The position numbers and the translations under genes are program-made. The notes beneath the pieces are model-generated. The model saw only the letters and a program-made list of their open reading frames with translations, searched no databases and had not been told where the DNA came from. From Neoceratodus forsteri (Eukaryota; Chordata; Ceratodontiformes; Ceratodontidae): DNA of 64,000 bases. The stretch covers positions 1,245,609,001 to 1,245,673,000 of the forward strand of contig CM057452.1 of NCBI GenBank assembly GCA_016271365.2. Direction: 5' to 3'. This document shows, in pieces, positions 1 to 10,050 of this stretch (its first letter is position 1; every line of letters starts with the position of its first letter).

Positions 1-1158
1 TAATAATAAATGAGTAGTCTGTTTCTTGCTCTTCAAGTAATTTTGACTCAGTCTGGGGAAAATGACGGATTGTGTAACAACTTGTTGGAGCACTCCCAGC
101 AGTTAAGGAAGCTATTTTTTTATTCTGCTATGTAATATACTGTATTTGATAGTTGCTTGAGTATATCAAGTTGGACACTGTGCCCACTACACCATCAATG
201 GTCCTACATTGAAGCAGAGACAGTATATGATTGTTTAGCATGGTCTGCTGTGCTTGTGGGTGGGCGTGTGTGTGTGTATTCATGTTAAATACTGCACCAT
301 ATTATATCTAAAAAGAGGTTATGTTTGCATGTAAGTGTAATGGCCTATGAGAGGTAACTTCTCGGTGTGGTCCTGTGGAGGGGGAGCATTGGTGAAAAGC
401 AGTGCCTGGCCAAAGTTTCTCCTCCTGTGGGCACTGTTTTTACCAATACAAATATATGCATGAGGGTTTTATTTATCTGGCTATCTCATGCTGTGTTTCA
501 ATGACTAGGGCTAAAGGCTTACCACTCTTTGGGGGGGGTGCACACAGTTTATGGTTTTGTGACTGAGCAAGTATGACTCTGAGCAGTTAACATTGGATAA
601 GGTCTGTAAAGGGAGATGTATGGTTTTCCCATTACTTACACACTGGTGGTTGACTACACCTTGGGTCTATTTTGGACTGCTGTTGCCTCTATGAAGGTAA
701 GGCATTTGAGGCAGATATAGTTTGCCATGGGGACCAAGCTGATGGGACATCACAGCAGAGCCCTAAGACCCCACTCCTTCTAAAAACAAATTAGTAAATT
801 GCAATGCCAATCCAAGCTGAAAATTTATTGTTGCATGATCCCGGGGCGGGGGGCGCACTGAGCTACTTTGTTTCTAGAGTTTTCAGACCTAGTGTACTTT
901 TACAATGGAATGTGAGAGCAGCCAACTAATCACTCGTTAGCAGCTCTTTATGTGATCCTGATGGCCTTACTAGGACAATGTGAAAATACTGCATGTGGCT
1001 GTGGGCTCATTAGCAGCTCTTTACTATGTGCACCTGGTATAATCTGTAGGACAATGTACAAAATGCAGATAGTTTAAGGCTCTATTAGAACTCATTTGCA
1101 GCTGCTTGGGTATACACTAGGTACAGACATCACACACACCAGGTGAACATTAAATGGG
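1..1158. other. No gene seen
   Basis: I see no coding region, recognisable repeat or RNA gene. The stretch has scattered short GT runs (about 255-280) and G runs, but nothing diagnostic on either strand. Confidence 0.5.
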
Positions 1159-1749
1159 TTAAAGGAGAACTGCACTGAATCTAAAGTAATGTTTCTCAGT
1201 TTACCACCTTGAGTATTGCATGCAGTTCTAATGTGCTGGCTTTTACTCGTTAGAAGCTGTTTTCAATATATTTCACATTCTGTAATTGTTTCATATCTAA
1301 AGACTTCTTGGTATCTCAGTGAGTTTGTCATACTCACTCGAGTGTTCAAGTGACATTTTACAACTCTAGTATTTCTCAGCCACAACAAAGTTCTATTTTA
1401 TAGCAGAACATGGATAAATTGTGTCATCGATGAGATCCAACCAAGGGTCTGAAACTAAAATGGGTCTTGCATGCAATGTGCAAACCAGAATTATATAATG
1501 TGGTATGAAAATCTTGTAACCTCATTGGTCAAAACACATTGCATGACCGTGGGTATATCTTACAGCAACCCATGGCTGCGAAATGGCATTTATATATAAA
1601 AAAAGCACAATTGAACATAATTTGAATTAATTTTACACATGGGTCCATTGTATAATCGCAATAAGGTACTCCAGGCCCTGGGTGTGGGTTATTGGGGGAT
1701 CCATTTTTCAGTGGAAATTGCTTACAGGTTCAGTGCAGTTCTCCATTTA
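1159..1749. mobile_element. MITE, T2/Kolobok-like
   Basis: The left end reads TTAA then AGGAGAACTGCACTGAA (1163-1179). The reverse complement of 1729-1744 repeats GGAGAACTGCACTGAA exactly, so the ~590-bp interval has terminal inverted repeats. A left TTAA (1159-1162) and a decayed TTTA on the right (1746-1749) fit the TTAA target duplication of T2/Kolobok elements, which are abundant in amphibians. There is no coding capacity inside. The family assignment rests on the TIR start and TTAA only. Confidence 0.5.
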
Positions 1750-1879
1750 GCTTGTCCAGCTATTTAGAAGTGATGCTTGCTGCTCTGCCTCTGCTACAGA
1801 AATGGCAGGTAAAGGCAAGAACCTAGTGTTAGGTACTTATTTGGGGTTTCTTGACTGTAGCACTTAATAGATGAAAGGA

Positions 1880-2122
1880 AAGTCAGCACTCATTCATTTC
1901 TTTTTTTTTTTTTTTAGCTGCTCAGTGCATGTTTTAATCAGAGCAGGTGCCTCACAAAAATCAGCCCTGTGCCTCAACCTTTCAGCGGGCCTTCCAGAGA
2001 CATGCCTCTAGAAGGACCGCTGAAAGGTTGAAGCACGTGGCTGATTTTGTGAGGGACCTGTTCTGATTAAAACATGCACTGAGCATCTAGAAAAATCCAC
2101 AGTGAGTGCTGTCTTTTGCAGC
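1880..2122. repeat. Long near-perfect inverted repeat (foldback MITE)
   Basis: The arms at 1916-1999 and 2006-2088 are reverse complements over ~84 bp with about eight mismatches and one indel, around a 6-nt loop (2000-2005). Pairing resumes outside a poly-T tract: a 'gagtgctg' block at 2103-2110 matches the reverse complement of about 1883-1890. A transcript would form a hairpin of more than 80 bp. It is most likely a foldback MITE; a small-RNA precursor is possible but not shown. Confidence 0.7.
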
Positions 2123-2335
2123 TGGGCTGGCAGCTTTGAGATGGCACCACCAAACCTGGCGCACCACTTTCCTGAGTGTTTAAGCATAATCAAGTACTGC
2201 ACACATTCTAAGGCCTGACTTGCTGCTTCCTTCAAAGATTACTGATTTGTTCTGTGGTTATTTTGAGTTGTGGTGTGTGTAGTTGCTGAAAGAACAGCCA
2301 CACATATTGGTTTTCAGAATTGTTTTATTTACATG

Positions 2336-2450
2336 AATACACAGTACATATCATGATTTTAGGATGTTTTAATTTTACTGTATATATTTATTGTAAAGCG
2401 CTTTGGTTTTGGAAGATGCTCTTTAAAAATAAAGCTTTGATTGATGTCTC
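2336..2450 (+). mobile_element. L2 LINE 3' tail remnant
   Basis: The segment holds 'TGTAAAGCGCTTTGG' followed by a short AT-rich stretch with AAATAAAG and a TTGATTGATG end. This is the stereotyped 3' terminus of L2 LINEs. No coding part is attached, so it is a strongly 5'-truncated copy. Confidence 0.55.
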
Positions 2451-2574
2451 TCACACAGACATGCACAGACCCTGCACTCACACTGGTATACATGCCTTCC
2501 TATTACCTGTAGTATCCAGCAAAATCAACACATTTCACCAAAATTAAAATATCCAGCAAAGCCTCATGGATCCT

Positions 2575-2960
2575 TTGGGGAGATGGGAGGCTGATTATCC
2601 TAGCCAGAAGTGCGAGGGACCCATACTCTCTCAGTGTAGTATACCAGTAAGGGGTTCATGGCCATCCCAGTGTGGGGCCAGGGACTCCCAGTGTTCGTCT
2701 GGTCGGTTGGTCTGATCGGTTGGTCTGGTCTGTCCTGCCTGTCTCTGTCTGGCGGTCTGGTCTGTGACCCACTCACTGTGTTTTGGGGTCATGATCCTTA
2801 TAGTGAGTGTGGGGGGGGTTCTGTCTATCACAGTGAGTTGTTTTGTGCCTGCGGCCATCTCGGTGTATGGCATAGGGCCTGGGTATCTATATATGGCAAC
2901 TTTTACACAGAGCAGGTCAATGCAAGTGTTGCTGAATCCACAAAGCCGAAATATTAAAAT
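2575..2960. other. G/T-rich stretch with repeated GGTCTG words, unassigned
   Basis: Between 2695 and 2765 the words GGTCTG and CGGTTGG recur irregularly, giving overlapping open frames on both strands. None has a recognisable domain. I take it as low-complexity DNA close to the 5' side of the adjacent hAT element, not a gene. Confidence 0.35.
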
Positions 2961-3096
2961 GCCCGATGTAGTCACCTTTCACTGAAATGGAAGGGAAAAG
3001 TGAAAAAATGCTCTTGAGTAAATCTGCAAATTCTGCCGCAGAAATTTCATGGGATATTTGTGTTTTGTTTTTTTTTACCTCCTTCAGTTTTAAGAA

Positions 3097-6070
3097 ATGA
3101 ATCGCACGTATTTATCGGGAGCTGCAAAGAGAAAGTTACAGCAGCAGAGAAATGAAGACACAAAGCAGCAAAGAGGTGCTATTGAGAAATTTTTTGTTAC
3201 TACCCCATCACACTCAAGTCAAAGCCTAGGAAGCGGTGCTGATCTTGAAAGAGCACCTGAACCTGGAGCAGATATTCCTGCAACTGCTGTAATGGAAGAA
3301 ATGGTGTCCACCTGTGAAACTATCACCCCCGGAGTTCTAACATTAGAGGAGACCAGGAATGCACCGGCCACTGTCTATATGGTACCCACCACCTGCAAAA
3401 ATATCCCAGGAGTTCTGCCTTCAGAGGAGACCAGTAACACACCTGCCACTGTCCACACTGTGCCCACCTGCATAGACGACCTCACTTGTGATTTAGCGGG
3501 ATCTTCCGAAATTTCATTTGAGGATCTTGGAACCTGGCCACACACACTAAGGGATGAAGTAAGAGTGTCGTCTGTGAAACATGGACCTGTGCAAGTCATA
3601 CTGCCACAATTCCCAGTAAATGAGAAGAAGAGAAGATTTACTGCAGAAAATTATTTTCACACTCTGCCCCATGGTGAGAGAGTCAAGCGCACTTGGTTGA
3701 CATACTCTGTGTCTAAGGATGCACTGTTCTGCTTTGCCTGCAAATTATTTGGACACTCAAACAATCTTCTTCGGACTGGAGGTTATCGGGCATGGTGAGA
3801 AATGTCCAAGGCTTTGAGTTCCCATGACCGTGCACCAGAACATGTAGCAAGCATGTTACAGTGGAAGGAACTGGAGACCAGGTTGAAGAGTGGCCAGACA
3901 CTGGATGAAAAGAGACAGCTGCTGATAGAGAAAGAGATAATCAAGGCCACTGATTTACGGTGATTAAAACAATTAAATTCTGTTTACAAGACTTAAGATT
4001 CCGGAATTTCACTAGTGATTGTTACTCTAATTTCCAGATTTTACTGGGATTCTGTTATCATTCTTTTAGTATGTGCATAAATAATCAGAATTAAAGAAGG
4101 CTTAATATACAGAGCATTAAATAAAGTAAACTGAAAATAGTACATGAAGGAATTAAAAGAAAAACAGACTTTTTTATAGATTTACTGATCTGATAGAAAA
4201 TGCCAGATTCCATGAAATCTTCGTTTTTACCGGTTTTCAGACAGCCCTAATTCCAGAGATAATACACTGGTGTGGAGTCTTGGAACGGATCATAGCAACT
4301 ATTCAGTTCTTGGCTGAGAGGAACATGGCTTTCCATGGCACAAGTGATGTGCTTCATACCCAAGGCAATGGAAATTTCTTGGCTCAGGTTGAATTTCTGT
4401 CAAAGTTTGACCCACTCATGGCTGAACATATACGCCGGATTCAGAATAAAGAAATAATGGACCACTATTTGGGCAAGGACATTCAAAATGAAATAATGAA
4501 ACTAATTTCAGGTGCAATTGTAAGGGTCATTGTATCACAGATACAACAATCCAGATATTTTGCAGTTATCCTGGACTGTACTCCTGACATTAGCCACCAA
4601 GAGCAGATGACACTTGTTGTTAGACATGTGGATGTTTCGAAGAATGTAGCCACCATCGAGGAACATTTTTTGGGGTTCATACCTGTAAATGACACAACTG
4701 GAGAAGGACTAACTGACTCCTTTCTTCAGACTTTACAGCAACATAATCTGGACATCAGCAACTGTCGGGGCAAGGATATGATAATGGGAGCAACATGAAA
4801 GGAAACGAGCTGGTGTGCAGGCTCGGATAAAAGAATTAAACCGCAGAGCGTTTTATGTGCCATGTGCCTGCCACTGCCTGAATCTCATCATCAGCGATGG
4901 AGCCCATTCATCAAGGCATGCTGTCTCTTTCTTTGGCTGCCTGCAGAAGGTCTACAATCTTGCTCAGCATCAACAGGCCGCTGGCAAATACTGAAAAACA
5001 TGTTGGATCTCCAAAGCCACTTTCTGAGACTCGTGGGAGTGTCGAATAGAGTCTGTAAAGCACTACGCTATCAGCTCAAGGAAATTAGGAGTGCTTTGCA
5101 GGAGATTGCAGAGTCTGTAAGGACCAAGGATGCTGCAGCATATGTAGAGGCAACGTCACTTTGTGCGAACTCCTGTCATACAAATTCATTGTATGTCTTG
5201 TCATCTGGTATGATGTCCTGCTTGAAGTCAACCGTGCAAGCAAGATATTACAGAGTGCATCAGTTGACATATCGACCTGTGTGAAGGTGCTTGCTTCAAC
5301 CACTGACATACTTAAAAAGTACAGAGAGAGTGGGTTTGAACAGGCATTGGTACAGGGTTCTAAGATTGCTGCAGAACTGGATGCCCCAGCTGGATTCAGT
5401 CAGGCAAGGCACAGAAAGGTCAAGTGACTATTTGATTATGAAGGACAGGATGAGACAGTGCAGGACCCAGAACGCAGTATTCAAGTTGAGTTTTTCAACA
5501 CATTGCTGGACACCACACTCTTGTCCTTTAGCGAGCGCTTTCAGCAAATGTCCGAGTTTGCTAAAACATTTGGATTTCTGTCTAACATAAAAGCGCTAAA
5601 TGGTGTTTCCATAGAAGACCTGATGCAGCAATGTGAGGTCCTCAAAGAAAAATTAACAGACAGAACCACTAACCACTCTGACTTTGATGCTCATGAACTT
5701 GCACATGAACTCAGGAACCTGGCAGGAATGCTTAAGACTGATCGTCACCAATACAGGTATTAAATTTTCTCCTTCAAAACTGGCTACATGAAATGTATGT
5801 GAATGTCTTTTTGATGTTGCACATTTTTTGACAGTACCTGTAACTGTCATGAACAGCAGAATGCAGTTTTCAAAACTTAAGTTGATAAAACCTATCTGAG
5901 GTCATCAATGAGCCAAGAAAGACTGTCTGGAGCTAGCAGTGCTGTCTATTGAGCATGAAGTTGGCAAAAGTCTCCCTTATAGTCACCTTATCGATGAATT
6001 CGTCAACAAAAAGTCCGGAAAGTCCTCTGAAGCTTTAAAAGTCGTATGCACAATTTCATTACAAATATAG
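3097..6070 (+). pseudogene. hAT transposase pseudogene (TTF zinc finger, DUF4371 and dimerisation type)
   Basis: The gene belongs to the hAT group related to ZMYM1-like proteins. The start ATG at 3097 follows a good splice acceptor (poly-T, then CTCCTTCAG at 3079-3087), so an upstream intron is likely. Residues 1-30 are basic and Q/R-rich. A TTF-type zinc finger follows (RTWLTYSVSKDALFCFACKLF at about 3690-3755). The RNase H-like core with DUF4371 lies at 4280-4800 (FLAERNMAFHG; VILDCTPDISHQEQMTLVVRHV) and the CACHCLNLIISD segment at 4860-4900 in another frame. The C-terminal dimerisation region shows FSKLKLIK (about 5870) and LSIEHE (about 5944). Stops and frameshifts at 3798, 4798, ~5000, 5425 and ~5900 make it inactive. 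I cannot define its TIRs. Confidence 0.85.
3961..4255 (+). other. Intron or insertion inside the hAT coding region
   Basis: Protein similarity stops after ...EKEIIKATDLR and resumes at EIIHWCGVLERI. The ~295-bp AT-rich intervening sequence begins near a GT (GGTGATTA) and ends TTCCAG/AGATA, so it could be an intron. A second, clearer intron lies at about 5757-5835 (CAG/GTATTAAA ... TTTTTTGACAG). An insertion into an intronless gene is the alternative. Confidence 0.4.
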
Positions 6071-6955
6071 GGTTGAGCTTGTCAAATCCCTTGTACAGTT
6101 TGGAATGCAGGAGAATTGTAGCCTTCTTCAAATTGGTGAGCTCCCAACTAAAACCCTGTGAGCCTCTTTTTGGCTGGAGCACACTACCTAAATAGTAAAG
6201 TCTGAGTGGTTTACCCAGAATACTAAAAGCAGGAGAACATCGCCTCTGAAGGGCAAGATATAAAACAAAAAAAAAGTTTTTCCTGACCGATGGAGGTGGT
6301 CACTTTGCCGTAGTGGTCAGGCTTAATCATAATTCAGCTGGATGATGAGACCAAGAACCCCAACAACTTACAACAAGTAAGCATATTAAGTTATATGTAA
6401 ACAAATGCAGACTTTAATGCTGCAGAGTGGGGGGGGGGATGGAGCAGGGAGAGTTCTGGTTCCTTAACTATGCTATTGGTTGGACTTGCACATTTGCATC
6501 ATATGCTAAACTGAAGCACCTTTTATGAGCAGTCTCACTTTTGGGTGGGGAATGTGATGAATTTGCTGATGCTTTGGCTGGTCACATACAGGGTGCCTCC
6601 TCACTCTTTTTTAAGATGCATTGTGAATGCAAGGATTGAGCTTACAGAGTATTTCTAATGAATTTCTGTAAGAAATTCCAAACTAACTATGTCCCATGTA
6701 TGTACTTATTCCTTCAAGTGTTTCCCACCCCAAAATGTATTGTTCATTTTGTTTCGAGTTTGAGAACAATTTGTCAGTTTTAGAAATATGGTGGGCTTGT
6801 TTCTAGTCTTCAAATGTGATAGCATGTAAGTATGCATTGGCACATTGTATGAAATTAAAATACTATGTAGAAAGATTACTGGGAAGGGGGGCCCCAGCCC
6901 TGTCTGTGGGCCCCCAGTCATAGTTTGCTGGAGGCCCCCAAAGTCCTAAAACCGG
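6071..6955. other. No gene seen
   Basis: AT-rich sequence with a G9 run near 6429-6437 and no recognisable coding, RNA or repeat feature. Confidence 0.4.
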
Positions 6956-6957
6956 CC

Positions 6958-7361
6958 CTGTCAATGTCATCATTCTCTGCTAATTTAGAAAGTTTAATGT
7001 CTTTTGGGCCATCATTAGGTGGATTCTGATGAATGGCCCCTAGGGCCTGAATGGCCAGCAATGTATCCACCCACCTTGCTTCACTTTGCAGATGGTCCCT
7101 TTCTCTTTGTTTCTCCATGTTGATTTGCTTTACAAAAAAACATCTTAACAAGTCCTCCATCTTGCTGGGGGGAGTCTCTTCTTCTTCAGAACCACTAGAG
7201 ACATTTTCCCCTCCTGTAGCTCCTTCCTCTTGTTTCTCAGTCTTGGCCTCTCGTCTTCTTACATCCCCTAGGACAGGGTTCAGTGGAATCTGTAGCTGCT
7301 CTGCCATTGTCCTTGTCAGAACACCACTGGCCATGGAATCTTCCACCTTGTCCCTCTGCAT
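6958..7361 (-). pseudogene. Ty3/Gypsy gag N-terminal fragment
   Basis: An open frame starts at 7361, just downstream (minus strand) of an LTR and primer-binding site. It has an acidic linker (SGSEEEETPPSKMEDLLRCF), a coiled-coil-like charged stretch (NMEKQRERDHLQSEARW), and KLSKLAENDDID, which matches the 'KL..L...DDI' block that opens the capsid domain in Ty3/Gypsy Gag. After DDID (about 6973) similarity stops abruptly, so the rest of gag and all of pol are missing. Reading continues to 6918 in unrelated sequence. The product would have been the structural Gag of the adjacent LTR element. The family call is firm; the subfamily is not known. Confidence 0.65.
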
Positions 7362-7400
7362 CTGACACCTCCTGGATATTTTTGGACAATATCCACTGCT

Positions 7401-7418
7401 ATCCCACTTCTAACACCA
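7401..7418 (-). promoter_or_regulatory. Primer-binding site of the Gypsy element
   Basis: On the minus strand, TGGTGTTAGAAGTGGGAT begins two bases after the LTR end. It starts with TGG, as expected for pairing with a tRNA 3' CCA, and has the 'GGTG(T/C)AGAAGTGGGAT'-like form common in vertebrate Gypsy elements. Confidence 0.6.
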
Positions 7419-7420
7419 AG

Positions 7421-8170
7421 TGTAAACGTGGATAGTAAGGAGGTCCAACACAGTGTCAGGATGCCAAATAAAATAAGTATTTATTCATACAATGGAAATA
7501 AACAAAAGCGGACTGATTTCGTCAAAAGAAAATAATCATAAACAAGAAGACATCAAATAAAGGCATAACAGTTCAGTATAGCTTCAAATGGAAACAAAAT
7601 CCCACCTAGAAAAGAGCTAGGGGTCTGATAGAGTCAGCACCCTATCACCAACTAACCAAAAATGCTCCCAGATCTGGTCCTTTTATACAGGAGTAGGATC
7701 AGGTGACCAACTAGGCTCCGCCCCTTTTTATAACTAAAGACTAAAATCTTCCAGAACATTTACTTTTTAGATTAGAGTTAAAGAAAACCTACAATAGTTT
7801 ATTAGAAACACAATGACATAAGCTAGTAGTAATAATAATAAGGGAAATCCTTTCTATGTGTGCACTTCCAAACAGTCAGGCTCCTCCCATCACTTCTGAC
7901 TATAAACAAACTGAGAAACTGGCTGCCTGGCCCTATAACAGAGTCAGAGGGATGGAGGAGAGACCAGGCTGTAAGAAACACTAAATAGGTCAGACCATAT
8001 TTTCTAGAACAGCAGTACAAGTTTTCTTTTACTTAAAACATAGCATACAAAGCATAAGTCTGTTAACATACATGAGTCTCTTTTCAGAAAGAAATGTGTT
8101 TTAAAAGAAACAAAACAAATGGGCTGCAAAAGCCTGAGGAGACAAACATGCTTATTTTCAGTCTATCACA
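7421..8170 (-). mobile_element. Ty3/Gypsy LTR, 750 bp
   Basis: On the minus strand the LTR runs from TGTGATAGAC (8170) to CACGTTTACA (7421), so it has TG...CA ends. It carries a TATA box (TGTATAAAAGG, core at 7681-7687) and an AATAAA signal (7480-7485) in the expected U3-R order. The PBS and gag stub follow directly. No second LTR is visible, so only the 5' end of the element remains. Confidence 0.7.
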
Positions 8171-8655
8171 CAGAAAATAGCAAGCACCAAGCAGCCTCAT
8201 TTAACACTGAACTTTAAACTGCAGGTAACATTAACTGAAGAACCAAACTACAGGTTACTTTGTGCACACATTCTATTTTGTTTAAAAAAAATCATCTCTG
8301 CAGTTTATTTTGCTAGGAGGGTGACAGAAGCGGCCAGAAAGACACTCAGCTTGTCTTTCATTTCACCCTGTAGTTTCAAACCCTAAGCTACACAAGAAGG
8401 CAAATAAGGGCTGTTTTCACTGGGTTTGTCCTAGCTAAATGATTTAAAGGTGTAATTAGGTGCACAGTGCAAATGTGGAAGAGCAAGAAAAAATTAAAGA
8501 AGGAAAGAAAATAGGGATACACAGAACAACTACAGGTGGCATTCCTGATAGTTGGGGAACATAGGGAGAAGAATTAGAATAGTACAAGACAAAGAATTAC
8601 TGCAGCAACAGATTTGATTTAAAGAGAAAGCGTGCTCATTCCAGGATACACACAG
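8171..8655. other. No gene seen
   Basis: I find no coding, RNA or repeat signature between the Gypsy LTR and the ribozyme-repeat cluster. Confidence 0.4.
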
Positions 8656-8792
8656 CCCCTATTACACCCACACAATGCAAAGCATCATGGGCTGCATATG
8701 CAAATCACCACAGAATGTTATGCTGTTCCAACTTTAAGCAGAATTGCATGCTCCTGAAAGGCCTCTCACACAGTTTGCAATGGGTGCTAACA

Positions 8793-8845
8793 GAAGACAT
8801 AGACACGTGTTTTGTCCTACCAGGACTCATCAGTATGCCTCACCT
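8793..8845 (-). ncRNA. Type I hammerhead ribozyme, decayed core
   Basis: The minus strand reads CTGATGA (8833-8827), a GTCC/GGAC stem II with a TGGTA loop, then AAAAC where GAAAC is required. The invariant G12 is therefore A (position 8813), which predicts loss of cleavage. The stem III segment ACACGTGT, the cleavage-site C and stem I CATA/TATG are otherwise preserved. Confidence 0.7.
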
Positions 8846-9160
8846 GTTTGACACCCCAGTGGAATGGACCAGCTACCCTTAAGACAGTGTGTCTTGGATA
8901 TGTTGTGGTGAACTCATTAAAATAAAAAATGATTTAAAAGACAAAGAACCTCTGTACGCAAACACTGAGGCAAGGATTACCCCAAAGGGCATTTGGCTGG
9001 GAAGCCAAGTTTCAAGAAAATACAAAATCACACATGCCCACACAATGCAAAGCATCATTAGCTGCATATGCAAATCACCACAGAATGTTATGCTGGTCCA
9101 ACTTTAAGCAGCATTGCATGGTGCCGAAAGGCTTCTCACACAGTTCAATGGGTGCTAACA

Positions 9161-9212
9161 GAAGACATTAGACCGTGTTTCGTCCTACCAGGACTCATCA
9201 GTATACCTAATC
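9161..9212 (-). ncRNA. Type I hammerhead ribozyme, damaged cleavage side
   Basis: The minus strand keeps CTGATGA, the GTCC/GGAC stem II and GAAAC. The following segment is CACGGTCTAATG instead of CACGTGTCTATG, which breaks stem III and stem I near the cleavage site. Activity is doubtful. Confidence 0.65.
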
Positions 9213-9670
9213 TGTTTTGACACCCCAGTGGAATAGACCAGCTACCCATTAAGACAGTGTGTCTTGTATATGTTGTGGTGAACCCATTAAAATAAAAAAC
9301 TATTTAAAGACAAAAGAACCTCTGTAGCATAAACACTGAGGCAAGGTTACCCCAAAGGGCATTTGGCTGGGAAGCCAAGTTTCATGAAAATACAAAATCA
9401 CACATGCTTAAAGTTGGACCAGCATAACATTCTGTGGTGATTTGCATATGCATCCCATGATGCTTTGCATTGTGTGGGCATGTGTGATTTTGTATTTTCT
9501 TGAAACTTGGCTTCCCAGCCAAATGCCCTTTGGGGTAACCCTTGCCTCAGTGTTTGTGCACAGAGGTTCTTTGTCTTTTAAATAGTTTTTTATTTTAATG
9601 GGTTCACCACAACATATCCAAGACACACTGTCTTAAGGGTAGCTGGTCCATTCCAGTGGGTGTCAAACAG

Positions 9671-9722
9671 ACGAGGAATACTGATGAGTCCTGGTAGGAC
9701 TAAACACGTGTCTATGTCTTCT
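9671..9722 (+). ncRNA. Type I hammerhead ribozyme, decayed core
   Basis: The plus strand has CTGATGA (9681-9687), stem II GTCC-TGGTA-GGAC, then TAAAC: G12 is T at 9701. Stem III ACACGTGT, the cleavage C and stem I ATA/TAT remain. The core mutation predicts an inactive ribozyme. Confidence 0.7.
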
Positions 9723-9936
9723 GTTAGCACCCATTGCAAACTGTGTGAGAGGCTTTTCGCACCATGCAATTCTTGCTTAAAGTTGACCAGCATAACATTC
9801 TGTGGTGATTTGCATATGCAGCCCATGATGCTTTGCATTGTGTGGGCATGTGTGGTTTTGTATTTTCTTGAAACTTGGCTTCCCAGCCAAATGCCCTTTG
9901 GGGTAACCCTTGCCTCAGTGTTTGCGCACAGAGATT

Positions 9937-10050
9937 CTTTGTCCTTTTTTTTATTTGGCTTTGATGTACCCTGTGTATGTGTATCCCTTGTGTTTTGTTT
10001 GTTTTGACTGCTTGTTTGAAAATTTCAATAAAGTTTATTCAGTTAAAAAA
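9937..10050 (+). mobile_element. LINE 3' UTR tail (L1-like)
   Basis: The sequence ends TTTGAAAATTTCAATAAAGTTTATT followed by a short A run at 10044-10050. This polyadenylation-signal-plus-A-tail form is typical of L1/Tx1-like 3' ends. Nothing coding precedes it, and it abuts the ribozyme repeat. Assignment is tentative. Confidence 0.35.

Larger units (their letters stand above)
8660..9936. mobile_element. Cluster of ~370-bp hammerhead-ribozyme repeats (retrozyme or PLE terminal-repeat type)
   Basis: Two tandem units lie in one orientation (8660-9405; the shared word CACAATGCAA recurs at 8671 and 9041, period 370). They meet at ~9406 an inverted set of units (9406-9936; GCTTAAAGTTG recurs at 9406 and 9775, period 369). 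The sense direction, defined by the ribozyme, is minus for the first pair and plus for the second. Each full unit has a CTGATGA...GAAAC core, a conserved AAGTTGGACCAGCATAACATT block, an ATTTGCAT octamer and an AT-rich stretch near GTTTTTTATTTTAATGGG. No ORF is conserved. Metazoan retrozymes and Penelope-like terminal repeats both carry minimal type I hammerheads and tandem units of this size; I cannot tell which this is. Confidence 0.75.

Noticed and set aside
2631..2985. Overlapping frames of 73-114 codons on both strands
   Set aside because: No domain; composition follows the GGTCTG-rich low-complexity sequence.
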